In this document: positions 11,691-23,612 of the stretch, piece after piece
Layout of the letters: each line of letters begins with the position of its first letter
How positions within the stretch are numbered: the first letter of the stretch is position 1
Assembly: GCA_037952775.1 (NCBI GenBank)
Contig: JBANAY010000004.1
Coordinates: 4,216,001 to 4,280,000, forward strand
Reading direction: 5' to 3'
Origin: Clonostachys chloroleuca
Taxonomy: Eukaryota; Ascomycota; Sordariomycetes; Hypocreales; Bionectriaceae
Length of the DNA stretch: 64,000 nucleotides
Made by a program: the position numbers and the translations under genes
The notes under the pieces: model-generated
What the model saw: the letters and a program-made list of their open reading frames with translations, nothing else
The model's database searches: none
What the model was told of the DNA's origin: nothing

Positions 11691-13548
11691 ATGCGAGTCT
11701 CCAGTCTCACTCTCCTTGCGTGGGCCACGACTGTTCTCGGTAGTCCCGGCGACAACCAAGAAGCCCAAGTCGCCGGAACTAAGAACATTGCTATCATCGG
11801 TAGGTATTAACCGCTTTCAAATGCCCTTATTATTGTGGCCCAACCTGCCGTACCCCTGATATGGAGAAGAAGAGAGGAAGAATAGGGGGCTAATGGGTAC
11901 TTCCATATATAGGTGCCGGAGCAGCTGGTTCATCAGCCGCATACCACTTACAAAAATACGCCGAGCAGGAGAACATCAATGTCAACATCACAGTGTTCGA
12001 AAAGTCGAACCGGATTGGCGGCCGCACACTGACTGTCAATGCGTTTGACTCTCCCGCACTCCCTGTTGAACTGGGTGCATCCATCTTTGTGAACGTAAAC
12101 CATATCATGTACAATGCTACCCGTGACTTCAACCTGTCTGTCAATGACCTCGAAGCTACTCTTTCGGGGGGCGATATCACAGCCATCTGGGACGGCAAGA
12201 CCTTTGTCTACCAGAGCATCAGTGGCCAGTCGTGGTGGTGGGATGCCGCCAAGATGTTCTGGAAGTACGGAACGAGCCCATACTATGCCATTAAGATGGT
12301 AAATCGCGTCGTTGGCAGCTTCTTGAAATTGTATGAGAAGCCATATTTCCCTTTCAGATCGCTTACGCAGAGGGTCTATGAGCTGGAGCTGGCAAGCATC
12401 ACCAGCATCACGGGGGAGCAGTTCCTCCGTCAAAACAAGGCAAGACTACCCCAGTGCCGGTTTTATCATATGTTTTTCTAACTTGGCTCGACCCAGATCA
12501 ACACTGATTTTTCCCGAGATATCATCCAAGCTGCCACACGAGTCAATTATGCTTCCAATTTGGCTTATATCCATGGCTTGGAGACAATGGTGAGCTGACC
12601 ACTTCTACTTACGAGGCCTGCTTCTAACATCAGCCCAAGGTCTCGTTCGCCACTGACGGCGCCGTCCAAATCCTTGGAGGTAACTGGCAGATATTTGACA
12701 ACATGATTCAATCCAGCAAGGCTTCTGTCTACAAGGACACCGCTGTGACGTCCATCTCCCTCAGTCCCCTCCATGAGGTCTCTGCACCCAAGTATCAGCT
12801 CTCGACCAAAGACGTCTCCTCTAACCAAACAGAGGAATACCCAGTGACCTTTGACAAGGTAATCATCGCCTCACCATGGCAGTTTAGCAACATTTCTGCT
12901 CAGGAGGGCGTCATTCGCCACTCCATTGATACCATTCCATACACCAAGCTACACGTGACTCTCTTTGCCTCTCCTTTCTCTCTACGGCCGGGCTTCTTTG
13001 GCCTCGAACCTGGAAGCAAGGCGCCTAGTACTGTATATACTACACTGGGTGCCGATGAAGAGCCTCACAAGGGAGCCGAGGGTGTTGGCAGAACCGGATT
13101 CTATTCCATCAGTACCCTACGGACAGTCATCAACCCCAGCACGGCCAAGATCGAATATCTCTACAAGATCTTCTCCGCCGAGGCAGTCAGCGCATCGTTC
13201 CTATCAGATATCCTCGGTGCCAAGGTCCCAGAGACCTTCACAACAACACACGAGGAGACGGAGACCAAGGACGCCGGAGTGGACGTCATCTCCTGGTACT
13301 ACCCGCACTGGTTCTACTCCTACCCGATCGAACTCCCCCGGGTCACGTTCCAGGATCCCATCATCGGAGATGGCCTGTACTACACGTCGGGTATTGAGAG
13401 CTTCATCTCCACGATGGAGACGAGCGCGCTGATGGGCATGAACGTGGCGAGACTGATTGCAGATGACATCACAGAGGCGGCGGGCAAGAATAAGACGGAT
13501 GTGGGAGATGGCGGGGAGACACACCCATTCAGCAATGAGGAGCTGTAG
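11691..13548 (+). CDS. secreted prenylcysteine oxidase-like FAD oxidoreductase
   Basis: FAD-dependent enzyme of the prenylcysteine oxidase family, which cleaves the thioether of farnesyl- or geranylgeranyl-cysteine left after breakdown of prenylated proteins, in a lysosome/vacuole-like compartment. Exons: 11691-11799, 11913-12439, 12497-12589 and about 12640-13548, giving about 545 residues. The N-terminus is a signal peptide (MRVSSLTLLAWATTVLGSPG), then the dinucleotide-binding IIGAGAAGSSAAYHL split by intron 1, and EKSNRIGGRT. Characteristic later blocks are VELGASIFV, NYASNLAYIHGLETM and the C-terminal GLYYTSGIESFISTMETSALMG piece. Intron 2 (12440-12496) uses a GC donor (AAG|GCAAGA), since family sequence runs straight across it. 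The last acceptor could be 12633 or 12639, a two-residue difference. Several N-glycosylation sequons (NIT, NAT, NLS) fit secretion. The substrate is inferred. Confidence 0.85.
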
Positions 13549-13987
13549 GCTGAGTGTTTCTCAAATTGATGAGTGTTCTTGGGTTTCATTTCTCCTAATG
13601 CTGCGTTTTGCCGGGTGTTTTACATAGCTATATTCATTTGATAAAGGCCTGGATTATATGGGCACAGTCTGGTTGCCGAACAGTCATTCTGAGACTTCAT
13701 TGAGCCTCGCATCCAAAATACCTACCTATATTTGATGACCGCAGCGCGTAAGGCAGAATTTTGGGTCGCAAATGGGCCGCATGAGGAGAAACTCTCAATA
13801 GCTATAACCATGATCGGCGAAGAGAGACATACCTAGCCGAGCTTGGTATCAGGCCAAGTCGGATTCCAAGCAATGTTTGGTTGATCAGTCCTTTTGCAAT
13901 TTCAAGTGCATTAGTGTACTTGGCCGGCATCAAGCCACCTATAGAATAGGTATTTAATGCATATCCAAATGCCATCCACATGGTCAA
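13549..13987. other. short intergenic region
   Basis: 3' sequence of the flavoprotein gene and the upstream region of the membrane protein gene. Nothing coding or repeated was recognised. Confidence 0.4.
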
Positions 13988-15758
13988 ATGGCTTTTACTT
14001 CACTTGCGCCCACATTGCCAACAACCTATGCCATGATGAACTGTTCGTGTGCCGCCAATATCACCTATACCTATCTCGATCCTAGACCTACGCCTAGTCG
14101 GTTTGCTGATCGGAAAGCCGATAACGACATAGAAGGATTGGGGGTTCGTACTTGGACCATTGAATGTCGCACTAAACTTTTGGATCATCAATCTGATAAT
14201 TGGCATTAGGTTGTGATAGGATTTACAGCCCTATCATGGATTACACTTGCACTACTAGTCGCATACTACATCATGGGATTTGATCCAGGCAGAGAGACCC
14301 ATTCCCAGGCTCTACCGGCAGAGCAACCTTTCAGCACCGGGAAGATCCCATCGATCGACAACTCACAAAATTATTTATCCCCATACGAATGTTCTTTGCA
14401 GCGTGGTTGCAGACTCACGGAGGGGCTGAAAAGCTCTTCAATAAGGTATGTTTGTCAGGTTGAGTTGCCCTCTGCATATATGTATAGTTATATTGCATTG
14501 CAGATATCTAACATTGACCTCGAAGTGCATTCTCAGAACAGCAGATGCTCAACTCATCACTAGTCTAGCGATTATTGTCAGCGGCTATTTTTCTTTAGTC
14601 TTAAATTGACATTGGACTTCTTTACTTCATTGTTGGTTGAGGTAGGCTTCACCTTCACGCCAACCCTTCTCCCCTCCTCATGTTACTTACTACGTAGATC
14701 TCCTTACTCTTTATCTCTGGCGTGTGGGCAACTCTACGCCTTTTAAATACGCGAGAAATACCTTCGGGTTCAGGTAGCGAAGAGAATAAGAAATGGGGAT
14801 TTGGCCAAGTCATGCCCATGGTTTTGCTTGCCGCACCACTCGTGCCAGTGGTCGAGGCAACGATCCGAACGTGTCTCTACAGAGGTTAGGCCCGCCCAGT
14901 TGATACTACGTACCCCTTGCATAAATATTCTTAATTCGCCTTGTAGATGGTAAAGTAGCGACAAACGAGCCTGTCAGCGTAGGAAGAGGTGAGTGTTTTC
15001 AATGTTCTCGCCCCCGGAGCTATAGAACCTCACCAAGAGCCTCTCTATGGTCAGCAAGCTCCAAGGTATAACAAAGTACAGATAATTTAGATGAGACAAC
15101 AAATTATGTTACTGATCAAGCTCCCCTGTTGGATATCCCTATTCAGTCCCCTGATCCAGTTCCACCAATTGAATCTGATACTGAGACACAAAACGACGCC
15201 CTTCCCCTAACAGATTTACGAATAGCACCACGACAGGAATTTGAGCATGAGTATCAGACAGATCCCATTGGAGCCGAGATCAAGAGAATTGCGGATTGCT
15301 ACCAGCTTCTAAACCACGAGGCCATGATCCTGGCGACAATGCTGCCGCAGACAGGCGGTTTGCTCTTTGCTTCATACCTTTTCGTAGCAGGCGGCCTTCA
15401 CCTTTTTGCGTCTTCTTTTGATCCTACAAATCCTGTTAATAGATGAAGCTTCCTTGCCACAGCTGTTTCCTCCATTGTTGCCATGCCTTCAATGTATAGT
15501 GGCTATATGTGGATATCCCTCTGTTGCATATCTTTCTGGACCAACATGAGGAAAGGGTGGCTAAATTGGCTTCTCTGCCTATTTTGGGCTTCTGTTTACT
15601 TGCTTTGGCAATTTTTTATGAACGTATACTCTGGTGGGCAACTTGCACCAGCTGCTGCGTTCGGACCGCTTATCCTTGCCGTCTTAGTCCCTCTTATTTA
15701 TACACCGCTCAGGCTTCGAAGGCTTAAAGGCATGGGACAACAGGTGGAGACGAGATGA
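13988..15758 (+). CDS. fungal multi-pass membrane protein, unknown function; model uncertain, possibly broken
   Basis: I do not recognise a named function. A coherent set of exons encodes a polytopic membrane protein: 13988-14143 (start MAFTSLAPT, ending DNDIEGLG), 14210 to about 14454 (VVIGFTALSWITLALLVAYYIMG), 14537 to about 14600 (TADAQLITSLAIIVSGYFSL), 14699-14884 (ISLLFISGVWATLRLL, then MVLLAAPLVPVVEATIR), 14947-14988, and 15091 to 15443 or later. The pattern D-I-G-L/I-G-V followed by a membrane helix, then a helix containing QL-T-LAI, recalls a widespread family of uncharacterised fungal membrane proteins. Two spots are awkward. Near 14600 the frame closes unless the weak donor GTCTTA is used. 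At 15444 an in-frame TGA separates two membrane-rich halves in the same frame (15129-15443 and 15447-15758), unless an intron with a weak GTCTTC donor removes it. The gene may be intact with poor splice sites or a decaying copy. Confidence 0.45.
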
Positions 15759-15973
15759 TCTTTGAATCGAAGTTACTAAAGATTGATTGTAGAGAAAGAA
15801 ATGGCGGAGGCTTGGATATCTGAATCGCTTGAAAAGATGAACTTCTAAACTCATTGCTACACCGTATATCCTTTGATCAAAAGATCAAATACGATATCTG
15901 AGATTATCTTCTTACGACAGGGCCTAACGCCTAGACTATCAAAATCGAAGGAGATGCTACGGTCGAGAGGAGG

Positions 15974-17416
15974 TCACGTCTGAGTAGCGCCAATGAAGCC
16001 CTGCCCACAGATACGAAGCTCTCCAAACAGGTATGGATAGTCATACGTAATCTGCTCGCCCAACACGAGCATGCGAGGCTCTTCAGTCATTTTGGCAATC
16101 TTCCTTCTCCATCTGCGGATCTTCTTCAGCCAGGAATCTTGCTGCCCAGGTAAGATCATGCCCAGGCCCTCTAGCCCCTGGCAGAGCATGGTGTTCTCCC
16201 ACAGCCTCTGCCTCCAGTTCCCCGGGTCGTCCGCCGTGAAATGCTCGAGGTCGCGATAGGTTACTTCAAAATCCTTCCCGACTCTGTGCCGGGCCTCTTG
16301 CCAGTGTGGCCGCCAACGGCTGCTGTCTAGCAGCCATACCAAGGCGAAATTATTGTCATTCAGTGGCTCTTGAGGCTCTCGAGCATTATCCTCGTCGGAG
16401 CCGTCCTCATAAAAACCATTATTCTGCCCAACCCAGTCATAATCAGCAAACTCATCGTCCTCACCGTCCGCATCCAAAAAATAGTTCTGAAATGCATTGT
16501 TGTTACATGGATTGCGGCGGAATGCATCGTCCGTAAATGGATTGGTCCGAGGTTCATTGTTTCCATCATCAAGAACATTTTGGGTTGAAATGACATGTAA
16601 TTCGTCGTTCTCATCAAAGTAAAAGTTCTGAGGTTCGTCGTCGTCAAGTTCGCTGTGACGGTCGCTCTTGTCTTCATATCCGGCATACGGGCCGACATTC
16701 TTGACTACTCGTCGGGTATCTATCGGGACTCCTCGGACAGCAGCCGACATGGCTTGCTCTTCGCTCATGAGCCGACAGTTTTTATCAGGGACGCAATACT
16801 TGAGAAATTCGAGTCTCGTATCAAGGGTCAGGGGTCGTTGAACTAGCAAGGCCTGATTGCCATTCAGGTACGTTTCGATATCGGGTGAGAATAATTCGCC
16901 GTAGACCGCGATGTGAAAAAAGGTATCTGAGGCATCTCCAGAGAAAGAGGCGGCATCGCTGGCGCCCCCGGACCAGAAGTCAGGAATAGCGCGCCACTGC
17001 TGGCCGATGCATTGGTCTATGATGTTTACGACTGGGTTGACGATAGAATATTGTATGTCTTGTAGCTCACGGAGTTGACTCATTGTAAGGCTGCATTGGC
17101 GGAGGGCCAGCCCGAGCAACCCCTCGAAGCCGCCTTGGAACGCGGTGGCGAGGATTTCTTCATTGGTTGTCGATTTGCGTGCCCAGTTCCCAAGCTCGCG
17201 AGCCGTTGCTGCTACAAGCAGGTTTGAGGACGGGAAGGGGGAGAAATACGACTGTCGTGCTGCGATTCGCAAGATGCTGTTGGGCAGTGTGTCTGCCAAG
17301 ACAGACCGCATGTCCTTGCATGTCAAAGAGAGGTTGAGAAAGTCCTCTAGTCCATATAAGTGGCTCGCGAGGAGTAGAAGGACTTCGTGTGGGAGTGAGA
17401 CTATCTGGAAGGACAT
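15974..17416 (-). CDS. F-box-like domain protein, function unknown
   Basis: Intronless 480-residue protein. The first 45 residues (IVSLPHEVLLLLASHLYGLE, then DFLNLSLTCKDMRSV) fit an F-box: a LP-E-L start, hydrophobic helices, and L-L-CK. That would place it as a substrate-recognition subunit of SCF ubiquitin ligases through Skp1. The middle is helical (residues about 70-215) with no repeat I can name. A very acidic Asp/Asn/Glu-rich stretch at about residues 255-355 is probably disordered. The C-terminus is more ordered and includes a basic patch (KKIRRWRRKIAK). Fungal genomes carry many fast-evolving F-box proteins of this layout. The substrate is unknown. Confidence 0.7.
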   Translation of the reverse strand: MSFQIVSLPHEVLLLLASHLYGLEDFLNLSLTCKDMRSVLADTLPNSILRIAARQSYFSPFPSSNLLVAATARELGNWARKSTTNEEILATAFQGGFEGLLGLALRQCSLTMSQLRELQDIQYSIVNPVVNIIDQCIGQQWRAIPDFWSGGASDAASFSGDASDTFFHIAVYGELFSPDIETYLNGNQALLVQRPLTLDTRLEFLKYCVPDKNCRLMSEEQAMSAAVRGVPIDTRRVVKNVGPYAGYEDKSDRHSELDDDEPQNFYFDENDELHVISTQNVLDDGNNEPRTNPFTDDAFRRNPCNNNAFQNYFLDADGEDDEFADYDWVGQNNGFYEDGSDEDNAREPQEPLNDNNFALVWLLDSSRWRPHWQEARHRVGKDFEVTYRDLEHFTADDPGNWRQRLWENTMLCQGLEGLGMILPGQQDSWLKKIRRWRRKIAKMTEEPRMLVLGEQITYDYPYLFGELRICGQGFIGATQT

Positions 17417-18736
17417 CCTTGACAGCAGATGATGGGTGCTAATCGAGAATGGCGGAGGAGAGGTCGATCTAGTGTCTGAATGCTATGTTACATGTATTTA
17501 TGCAAGGGAACAGATCCTTGGATCTAGAACATTTGGACAAATACCCTAGATACGATCCGATTGACAGCCAATGGGGTTTCATGACATATATAGCTGCAGG
17601 ATGCTGACACCGGCGCTGATCTCAGCGAATAGCAGACCAGAACCCCAAATGTACCGTGAGATAGATGCTGTACAACTGACGCTGCCACTGTTCCCTTGCT
17701 TCAATTGGCATACGCCTCGGTTAGACGTATACGAAACGTCCTATTGTCTTACAGTTACGGCACTTTAACACCAGACTAAATCAAGGCTTTCGGCGTTGAA
17801 ATAGCCGGTTATACTGAGCAGCTACATTCTCTGAAACTACCAAGGCCTGGTTTTGTCGGGTTTCCCCCATTCAGACCTACTCTTGACCACCGTCTAAGTG
17901 GTAGATGGTTTGGGTCATTCCATTCCACACCGACTTGCGGAGAGGAGTGTACAGGAGTGTGCAACGATGTGGTGGGCCGCCGTCCTATGAAACAATTTCT
18001 ACAAGCAGTTTCCAAGGCACCAAACATTGTGCAATACAAGTACCAGGTAGGAAGAAGTAGCTGAACAGGCTCCGGAGAGTTCCCTGATCTGAGCAAGCGA
18101 TGACAGATAAGAACGATAAGAAACCCCACCACTGGACCTGCCCCTCCATGGGCAGATCAACAAGGGACTGTTACTAGTGTTTAGGTGACCCAAGGAGGGT
18201 TAGTCCCTGAAGCTCCACTGCTACAGTGCAAAAGTTACATTACAGTTTGCCCAACCCACCAAAGGTTTGATTGGACCTTCACCAGGACACCATCATCCTG
18301 ATTAGCTTAGCTGCCTGATGCTATGACGCAGGCTGTCTGCCATGTCTTGCCCTGTGATGCCATGGTCTGTCTGTTTTGCCCCAGCTGACTGCCGGCCATC
18401 ATCACCGTCCTCGCCTTGGACAGTGTAATTATTTAAACTTGCCCATAGCCGGAAGGGTCCTCTGTTGTCGTTCATTTGGTGGCCTTTATCACTGCTTGGT
18501 GCCTCCTGCAAACAAAGCCGCTGGCACCTGATTTTAGCGTTTATCCCGTCACCCGGACAACTCATACTAATATCCCCCACTGAGCTGAGTGGTGGGAAAG
18601 AGGGACCGTGAAGAATTTATTGGCTTTGCATCGCGACTGCAACGCTGTCGCTTCGTGTCTTTCTCCCACACACAACTTTTTTCCTTCTTTTTTCCAATTT
18701 AAACGCAGTCGTCATTCGACTTCGTAGGCCGCCAGG
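17417..18736. other. divergent intergenic region between the F-box gene and vid27
   Basis: Contains the promoters of two genes that point away from each other. A long pyrimidine-rich stretch from about 18655 to 18710 lies just before the vid27 start, as is typical for transcription starts of highly expressed fungal genes. No coding frame was recognised. Confidence 0.5.
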
Positions 18737-21338
18737 ATGTTTGTGTTAAGAAACGGCAAGTATTTCCCTTTCCTCGCCTGCAACTGCCCGCGGCCACCAC
18801 AGCAGCTGCCCCGCACCAACCAACAGCCTAGGCCCCTCCAGCAATCTGCTTACCTCTGCCCTTTGTTCGGACGCTCTTCACCTCCCGGCTATATTTGTGT
18901 TCTTTGCTAACCACGTATTTACCATAGTTGGCAAGCTTATCTTCGGCTCAAGTACGCAGGAAGCTCTTTGTGAACTCCCACAAGGCCAGCTGTATCTCGT
19001 TCGACCCCTCTCACCAAAGGGCTACTCCGAGCTTATATTCAAGGACTCTGCCATCCGCATCCGACGCACCAACCAAGAGTTCCAGTATCAACTTGTTGTT
19101 CAACGCGTCTTCGAAGAAGGTGAGGCCGAGCTGCTCGCCGACGAAGAGGGTGAAGACGCCGAAATCGACGCCCTTGCCTCTGAGCGAGACGAGAAGACCT
19201 TTTTACTTGATGAAGCGCTTCGATTTCGCGTTGAATTCAGAGAAGGCGGCGAGAAAGTCCTTGCCTGGAAGGACCTGAGCGGCGATAACGGGGACCTATA
19301 CGAATTCGTCTGCGATAACTCCGTCCCGACAAAATCAGTTGAACAGTTCCTACTAGTCGCTCAGAAGTGCCAATACGAACGCAAATACCGAAAACCAAAT
19401 ACAACGGCATCTGACGACGATCTCGATCAGTTCACGTTTCACGAGGAGCAACCCATTCCTCCAGCCAGCCCTCTTCATAGCCCCACCATTATCCGTTCGA
19501 TTGACGACTCTATCGAAGATATGTTCTCACACAAGCCTGCTGCCAATACGAGCGCCAAGCGTTCAGTCCCTGAGGCCGAAACTGCCCCAGCTGCCCCAGT
19601 TGCCCAAGAGAGTGCCCCTATTGCACCTGAAACCCAGCCAGAAGCACTCGAGATTTATGCAGCCCAGCCTGCTGAGCTTCATCTATTTGATCCCCAGCCT
19701 GGACACTTTGCTTTACAGGATGAATCTGTGATTGCTACTGTTTCAGAAGTCGGAAAATGGGAGTACTGGCTACAAATCCAGAGTGGGGACAAGGCTTGGG
19801 TTGGCATGCCAATCCAAGCTGAGATGAATCCTGTCTTTGACTTCAGCTTCTTGTCTTTCATCTTCAACCACTTCGGAAGCGATGGCGTAGCTCGATCCTG
19901 GTTGCTTCGCTTCAAGGATCAAAGCTCGCTCGAAAAGTTCCAGGAGGGTGTCATGCAGGCCATCTGGGAGCAGCTCAACCAGGTCAAGTGGAAGAAGGTT
20001 GAGGAGAAGGATCGTGAATACGTTCTCGACGCGTTTGGTGATTTGACCATGGAGGACGCTCCTGATATTCCAGAGGAGGAGGAAGAGGAGGAGGAACAAG
20101 ATACCCAGTCCGATGATGAGGGTGTTCGTAATGAAGAGTACGATACGGACGAAGAATATGATAACCCTGAAGTTCAAGAGCAGGGTGGCGATGTCAACTC
20201 TCAACTTGCTGTTGGCTACAAGCATGATCGGTCTTTCGTCGTGCGTGGCTCCAAGATTGGTGTGTTCAAACACACTGACAACAATCGCCTTGAATTCTCC
20301 ACCAATATTTCCAAGGTAACCACTCCCAACGGCGCTCTCATGAGCCCCAAGAAGGTCATGTTGCACTCCGAGGACAGAGATTTGATTTTGCAAAATCACA
20401 ATGACCCAAACAAGCTCTACCGCATGGATTTAGAGTACGGCAAGGTCGTCGATGAATGGAATGTCCACGATGATATCCCTGTCGTGACATTTGCACCGGA
20501 GAAGAAGTTCTCACAGATGACATCAGAGCAAACATTCCTGGGTGTGTCTGGCAATGCGCTGTTCCGTGTTGATCCCCGTCTATCAGGCCAGAAGCTTGTC
20601 GACGCAGAGTTGAAGCAATACGCTACCAAGAACGACTTTTCAGCTCTCGCTACCACAGAAAAAGGATATATCGCAGTGGCAAGCAACAAAGGTGACATCC
20701 GCTTATTCGACCGTCTCGGCATCCGCGCCAAGACATCGTTGCCCGCTCTCGGTGACCCCATCATTGGCATGGATGTCTCTGCAAATGGCCGCTGGATTCT
20801 GGGTACCACCAAGAACTACATCCTTCTCATCGATGCTGAACAGAAGACTGGCAAGAATGAAGGAAAACTTGGCTTTGAAAAGCCTTTCTCCGCAGACGCC
20901 AAGCCTCATCCTCGTCGACTGGCCCTTACTCCTGAGCATGTGGCTCAATTCTACCACGAGACCGGCAAGCCCGTGACATTCACACCAGCCAAGTTCAATA
21001 CTGGTATCGACGGTAGTGAGGAAACTTCCATCATCACTGCAACTGGACCTTATATTGTTGAATGGAGTTTGAGGAGAATTCTCAAGGGGATGAAGACTCC
21101 CTACAAGATCAAGAGATACGAGGAAGAGGTCAAGGCTGACGACTTCAAGTTTGGTTCAGATAAGAACGTCATTGTTGCCCTGCCCAATGAGGTTAACATG
21201 GTGGCGAGGCAGAGTCTGAAGAAGCCAACTCGCGAGAGTATCATCGGCGACATTCGCCTGAGCACTCCGAGGAAGAGCTCGGGAAGACTGGGAAGTTTGA
21301 AGCTTGGCCGCGATGACATTGTGAATTCACCATACTAA
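18737..21338 (+). CDS. VID27: Vid27 family protein (vacuolar import and degradation)
   Basis: Homologue of yeast Vid27, a cytoplasmic protein linked to vacuolar import and degradation of gluconeogenic enzymes. Exon 1 is only 19 bases (18737-18755, MFVLRN plus one base). A GC-AG intron (18756-18927, donor GCAAGT) follows, then one large exon 18928-21338, giving 809 residues. The join restores the family's start MF-LRNVGKLIFGS. The N-terminal half includes LCELPQGQLYLVRPLSPKGY and IRIRRTNQEFQYQLVVQRVF, a PH-like region. An acidic stretch (EEEEEEEEQDTQSDDE) sits near the middle. The C-terminal half is a WD40-like propeller: SFVVRGSKIGVFKH, LYRMDLEYGKVVDEW, FLGVSGNALFRVDPR, GYIAVASNKGDIRLFDR, LPALGDPIIGMDVSANGRWI. 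The identification is firm; the exact role in filamentous fungi is not known. Confidence 0.92.
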
Positions 21339-21898
21339 GGCAGTTATGTGCATAGAGTGGTACAGGTGCTTCATGGGAGCCTTGTTGATCAGATAAGCTC
21401 GATCGGTCATAGGACGAATAGCGATGAGGGGTTCTTGATGGTGTTTACTTTGGGAGTTTATGGAAAGGCTTTTCTGGTTTTCTTCGTTCTATGCAGTCGA
21501 GGTCGGCTACGGAATGGCTCTGGCCAAGTTTTTGTTTTTGTTCTTAGATACCTGACTGATGATCTTTCGTTATGACAAACTTTTTTTTAAAGAACTATTC
21601 AGATGGCTCTCTTGTCCTATCCAAAACAAGCATGGCTGACTTCGTCATCACGTTCTAAGGTTTCCAAAATCGTGAATTTAGTTGTCGGCGTCCTAAGCAT
21701 AACTCGCTATAATCCAACACTCCGGATAGAAAAATTCAAATGCATAACCCATCAAGGCTCACCGACCCCGTGCCGCGCTTTAGAGAGAGGCAAGCCACGT
21801 CAGTCCCTTGCCCTAGTTGTTCCCCCTTTTTTTGGTGTTTTCCTGCTGTGCTTACACGTCCTTGTGCCGACGACATCACGAAAGCCAGTAGCAACACA
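21339..21898. other. convergent intergenic region between vid27 and tps1
   Basis: 3' ends of two convergent genes. T-rich sequence around 21530-21600 may contain 3'-end signals. No coding frame was recognised. Confidence 0.45.
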
Positions 21899-23612
21899 CT
21901 ACGAGGCTGGTGCTTCAGTCGGAGCTTCAGCTGCTGCATCCGCTGGCTGTTCACCCTCGGTCTTTTCTTTACTTAAGCCGCCCACGAGCTTCTCAACACC
22001 TTCGACAGCGTGTTGGATCTTCTGTCCCAAACCAACCACGCCGCCTTTGGCGCTGGACGAAGAATTGTTACTTATACGGATCATCTCAGCAACGAAGCTA
22101 GCGCCCCACCATGCAGACGTATACTTGAATACATAGCGTTCAAGCTTGCGGAAGTTGGCCTCGCGCTGGTCAGGGCTCATTGTGACGGCGTCGTGGATCG
22201 CGTTGGCAAGCTCTTCAGTGTTCCAGGGGTTGACGATGATGCTGCCGTTCAGCGACTGCGCGGCACCGGTGAACTCGCTCAGAATCATGACACCATGGTT
22301 CTTTTGCTGAGTGGCAATGTACTCGTAGGATACAAGATTCATACCATCGCGAGTGGAGGAGACCAGACACACGTCCGACACGGCGTAGAGAGCCGTGAGC
22401 TCGTCAAACGAGACAGATTGGTGGAGAAAGTGGATGGGCATGAACTCGATGGTGCCAAACTTTCCGTTGATGCGGCCCACAAGCTCGTTGACGACAGCGC
22501 GAAGGTTCTGGTACTCTTCGACATCCTGGCGAGATGGCACAGCAACCTGCACGAGGACAATCTTTCCGATCCACTCTGGATGCTCTGTAAGGAACACCTC
22601 GAGTGCATGAAGCTTCTGGGGGACTCCCTTGATGTAATCAAGACGATCGACACCGACGATAAGCTTGACTCCCTCGAATTTGCGGCTCAGCGCAGCGATA
22701 CGCTCTTGGACCTTGGGCTTCTGGAGGCCCTCGACGAACTTTTCGGGGTCTATTCCAATAGGGAATGCTCCAATCGTGACGTATCGACCCTTCCAGTCAA
22801 CGCCATTGGGTGTAGTTGGTGTCCCCAAAATGCGCGAGCAACTGCTCAGGAAGTGGCGGGCGTAATCATAGGTGTGGAAGCCGATCAGGTCGCAGTCGAG
22901 GAGACCGGTGAGGAGCTGCTCACGTACCGGGAGAATGCGGTAGATCTCGCTGCTCGGAAATGGTGTGTGTAGGAAGAATCCAATTCGAACATTCTTCTTG
23001 GAAATGCCGATCTCTTCGCGGAGCATCTGGGGAAGGAGCATCAGATGGTAGTCATGGACCCAAATCAGGTCACCATCCTGAACGTCTTTGATAACAGCCT
23101 TGGCAAACAGACGGTTGACCTCCTGATAAGCATCCCAGGCGGACTCGTCGAAGGTGATTTCACCGGGATGGTAGTGGAACAGGGGCCACAGAATGGAATC
23201 TAGAAGCCAGAGGTTAGCAAGTATTACGACCAGCATCAAGTGTTCTGTAGCTTCCTATTTTCTCTTTTCTTTTGTTCGTCATTCCTTTAGGTTTTGACTT
23301 ACTTGAGAAGCCATTGTAGTGTCTATCAGCGAGCTCATCGTCGATAAACACGGGATGGGCACCGTACTCGTCCTTCAAGCGCTTGGTCATGTCTTCGGCT
23401 TCGTTCTCGGGAACTTCAAGGCCCGGCCAGCCATACCACTGGAAGCTGGTGGTCTTGCTCAGGCCACTCAGACCTGTAACAAGACCACCTGATGACATTG
23501 AGAAGGAGTAGCTGCCATCTTCAGAGCGCTTGATGGTGATGGGGAGACGGTTGGAGAGAAGCAGGAGACGGCCTGAAGAGGCAGCTCCGTCAGCCTCGAG
23601 TGTGGCGGGCAT
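21899..23612 (-). CDS. tps1: alpha,alpha-trehalose-phosphate synthase (UDP-forming)
   Basis: Makes trehalose-6-phosphate from UDP-glucose and glucose-6-phosphate in the cytosol, the first step of trehalose synthesis, a stress protectant and regulator of glycolytic influx. Two exons on the minus strand, 23303-23612 and 21899-23199, are joined at a 103-base GT-AG intron so that NGFS runs into NSILWPLFHYHPGE; 536 residues. GT20 landmarks are all present: LLLLSNRLPITI near the start, WVHDYHLMLLPQMLRE, RIGFFLHTPFPSSEIYR, the nucleotide-sugar block GVDRLDYIKGVPQKL, and DGMNLVSYEYIA. The last 60 residues (GLGQKIQHAVEGVEKLVGG, then an Ala/Glu-rich tail) lie beyond the catalytic domain. There is no phosphatase domain, so this is a TPS1-type synthase, not a TPS2 fusion. 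Possible stress-response elements lie upstream and are listed separately. Confidence 0.97.

Noticed and set aside
22010..22972. 320-codon plus-strand open frame
   Set aside because: Lies exactly antisense to the conserved core of tps1; its sequence is a shadow of that gene.
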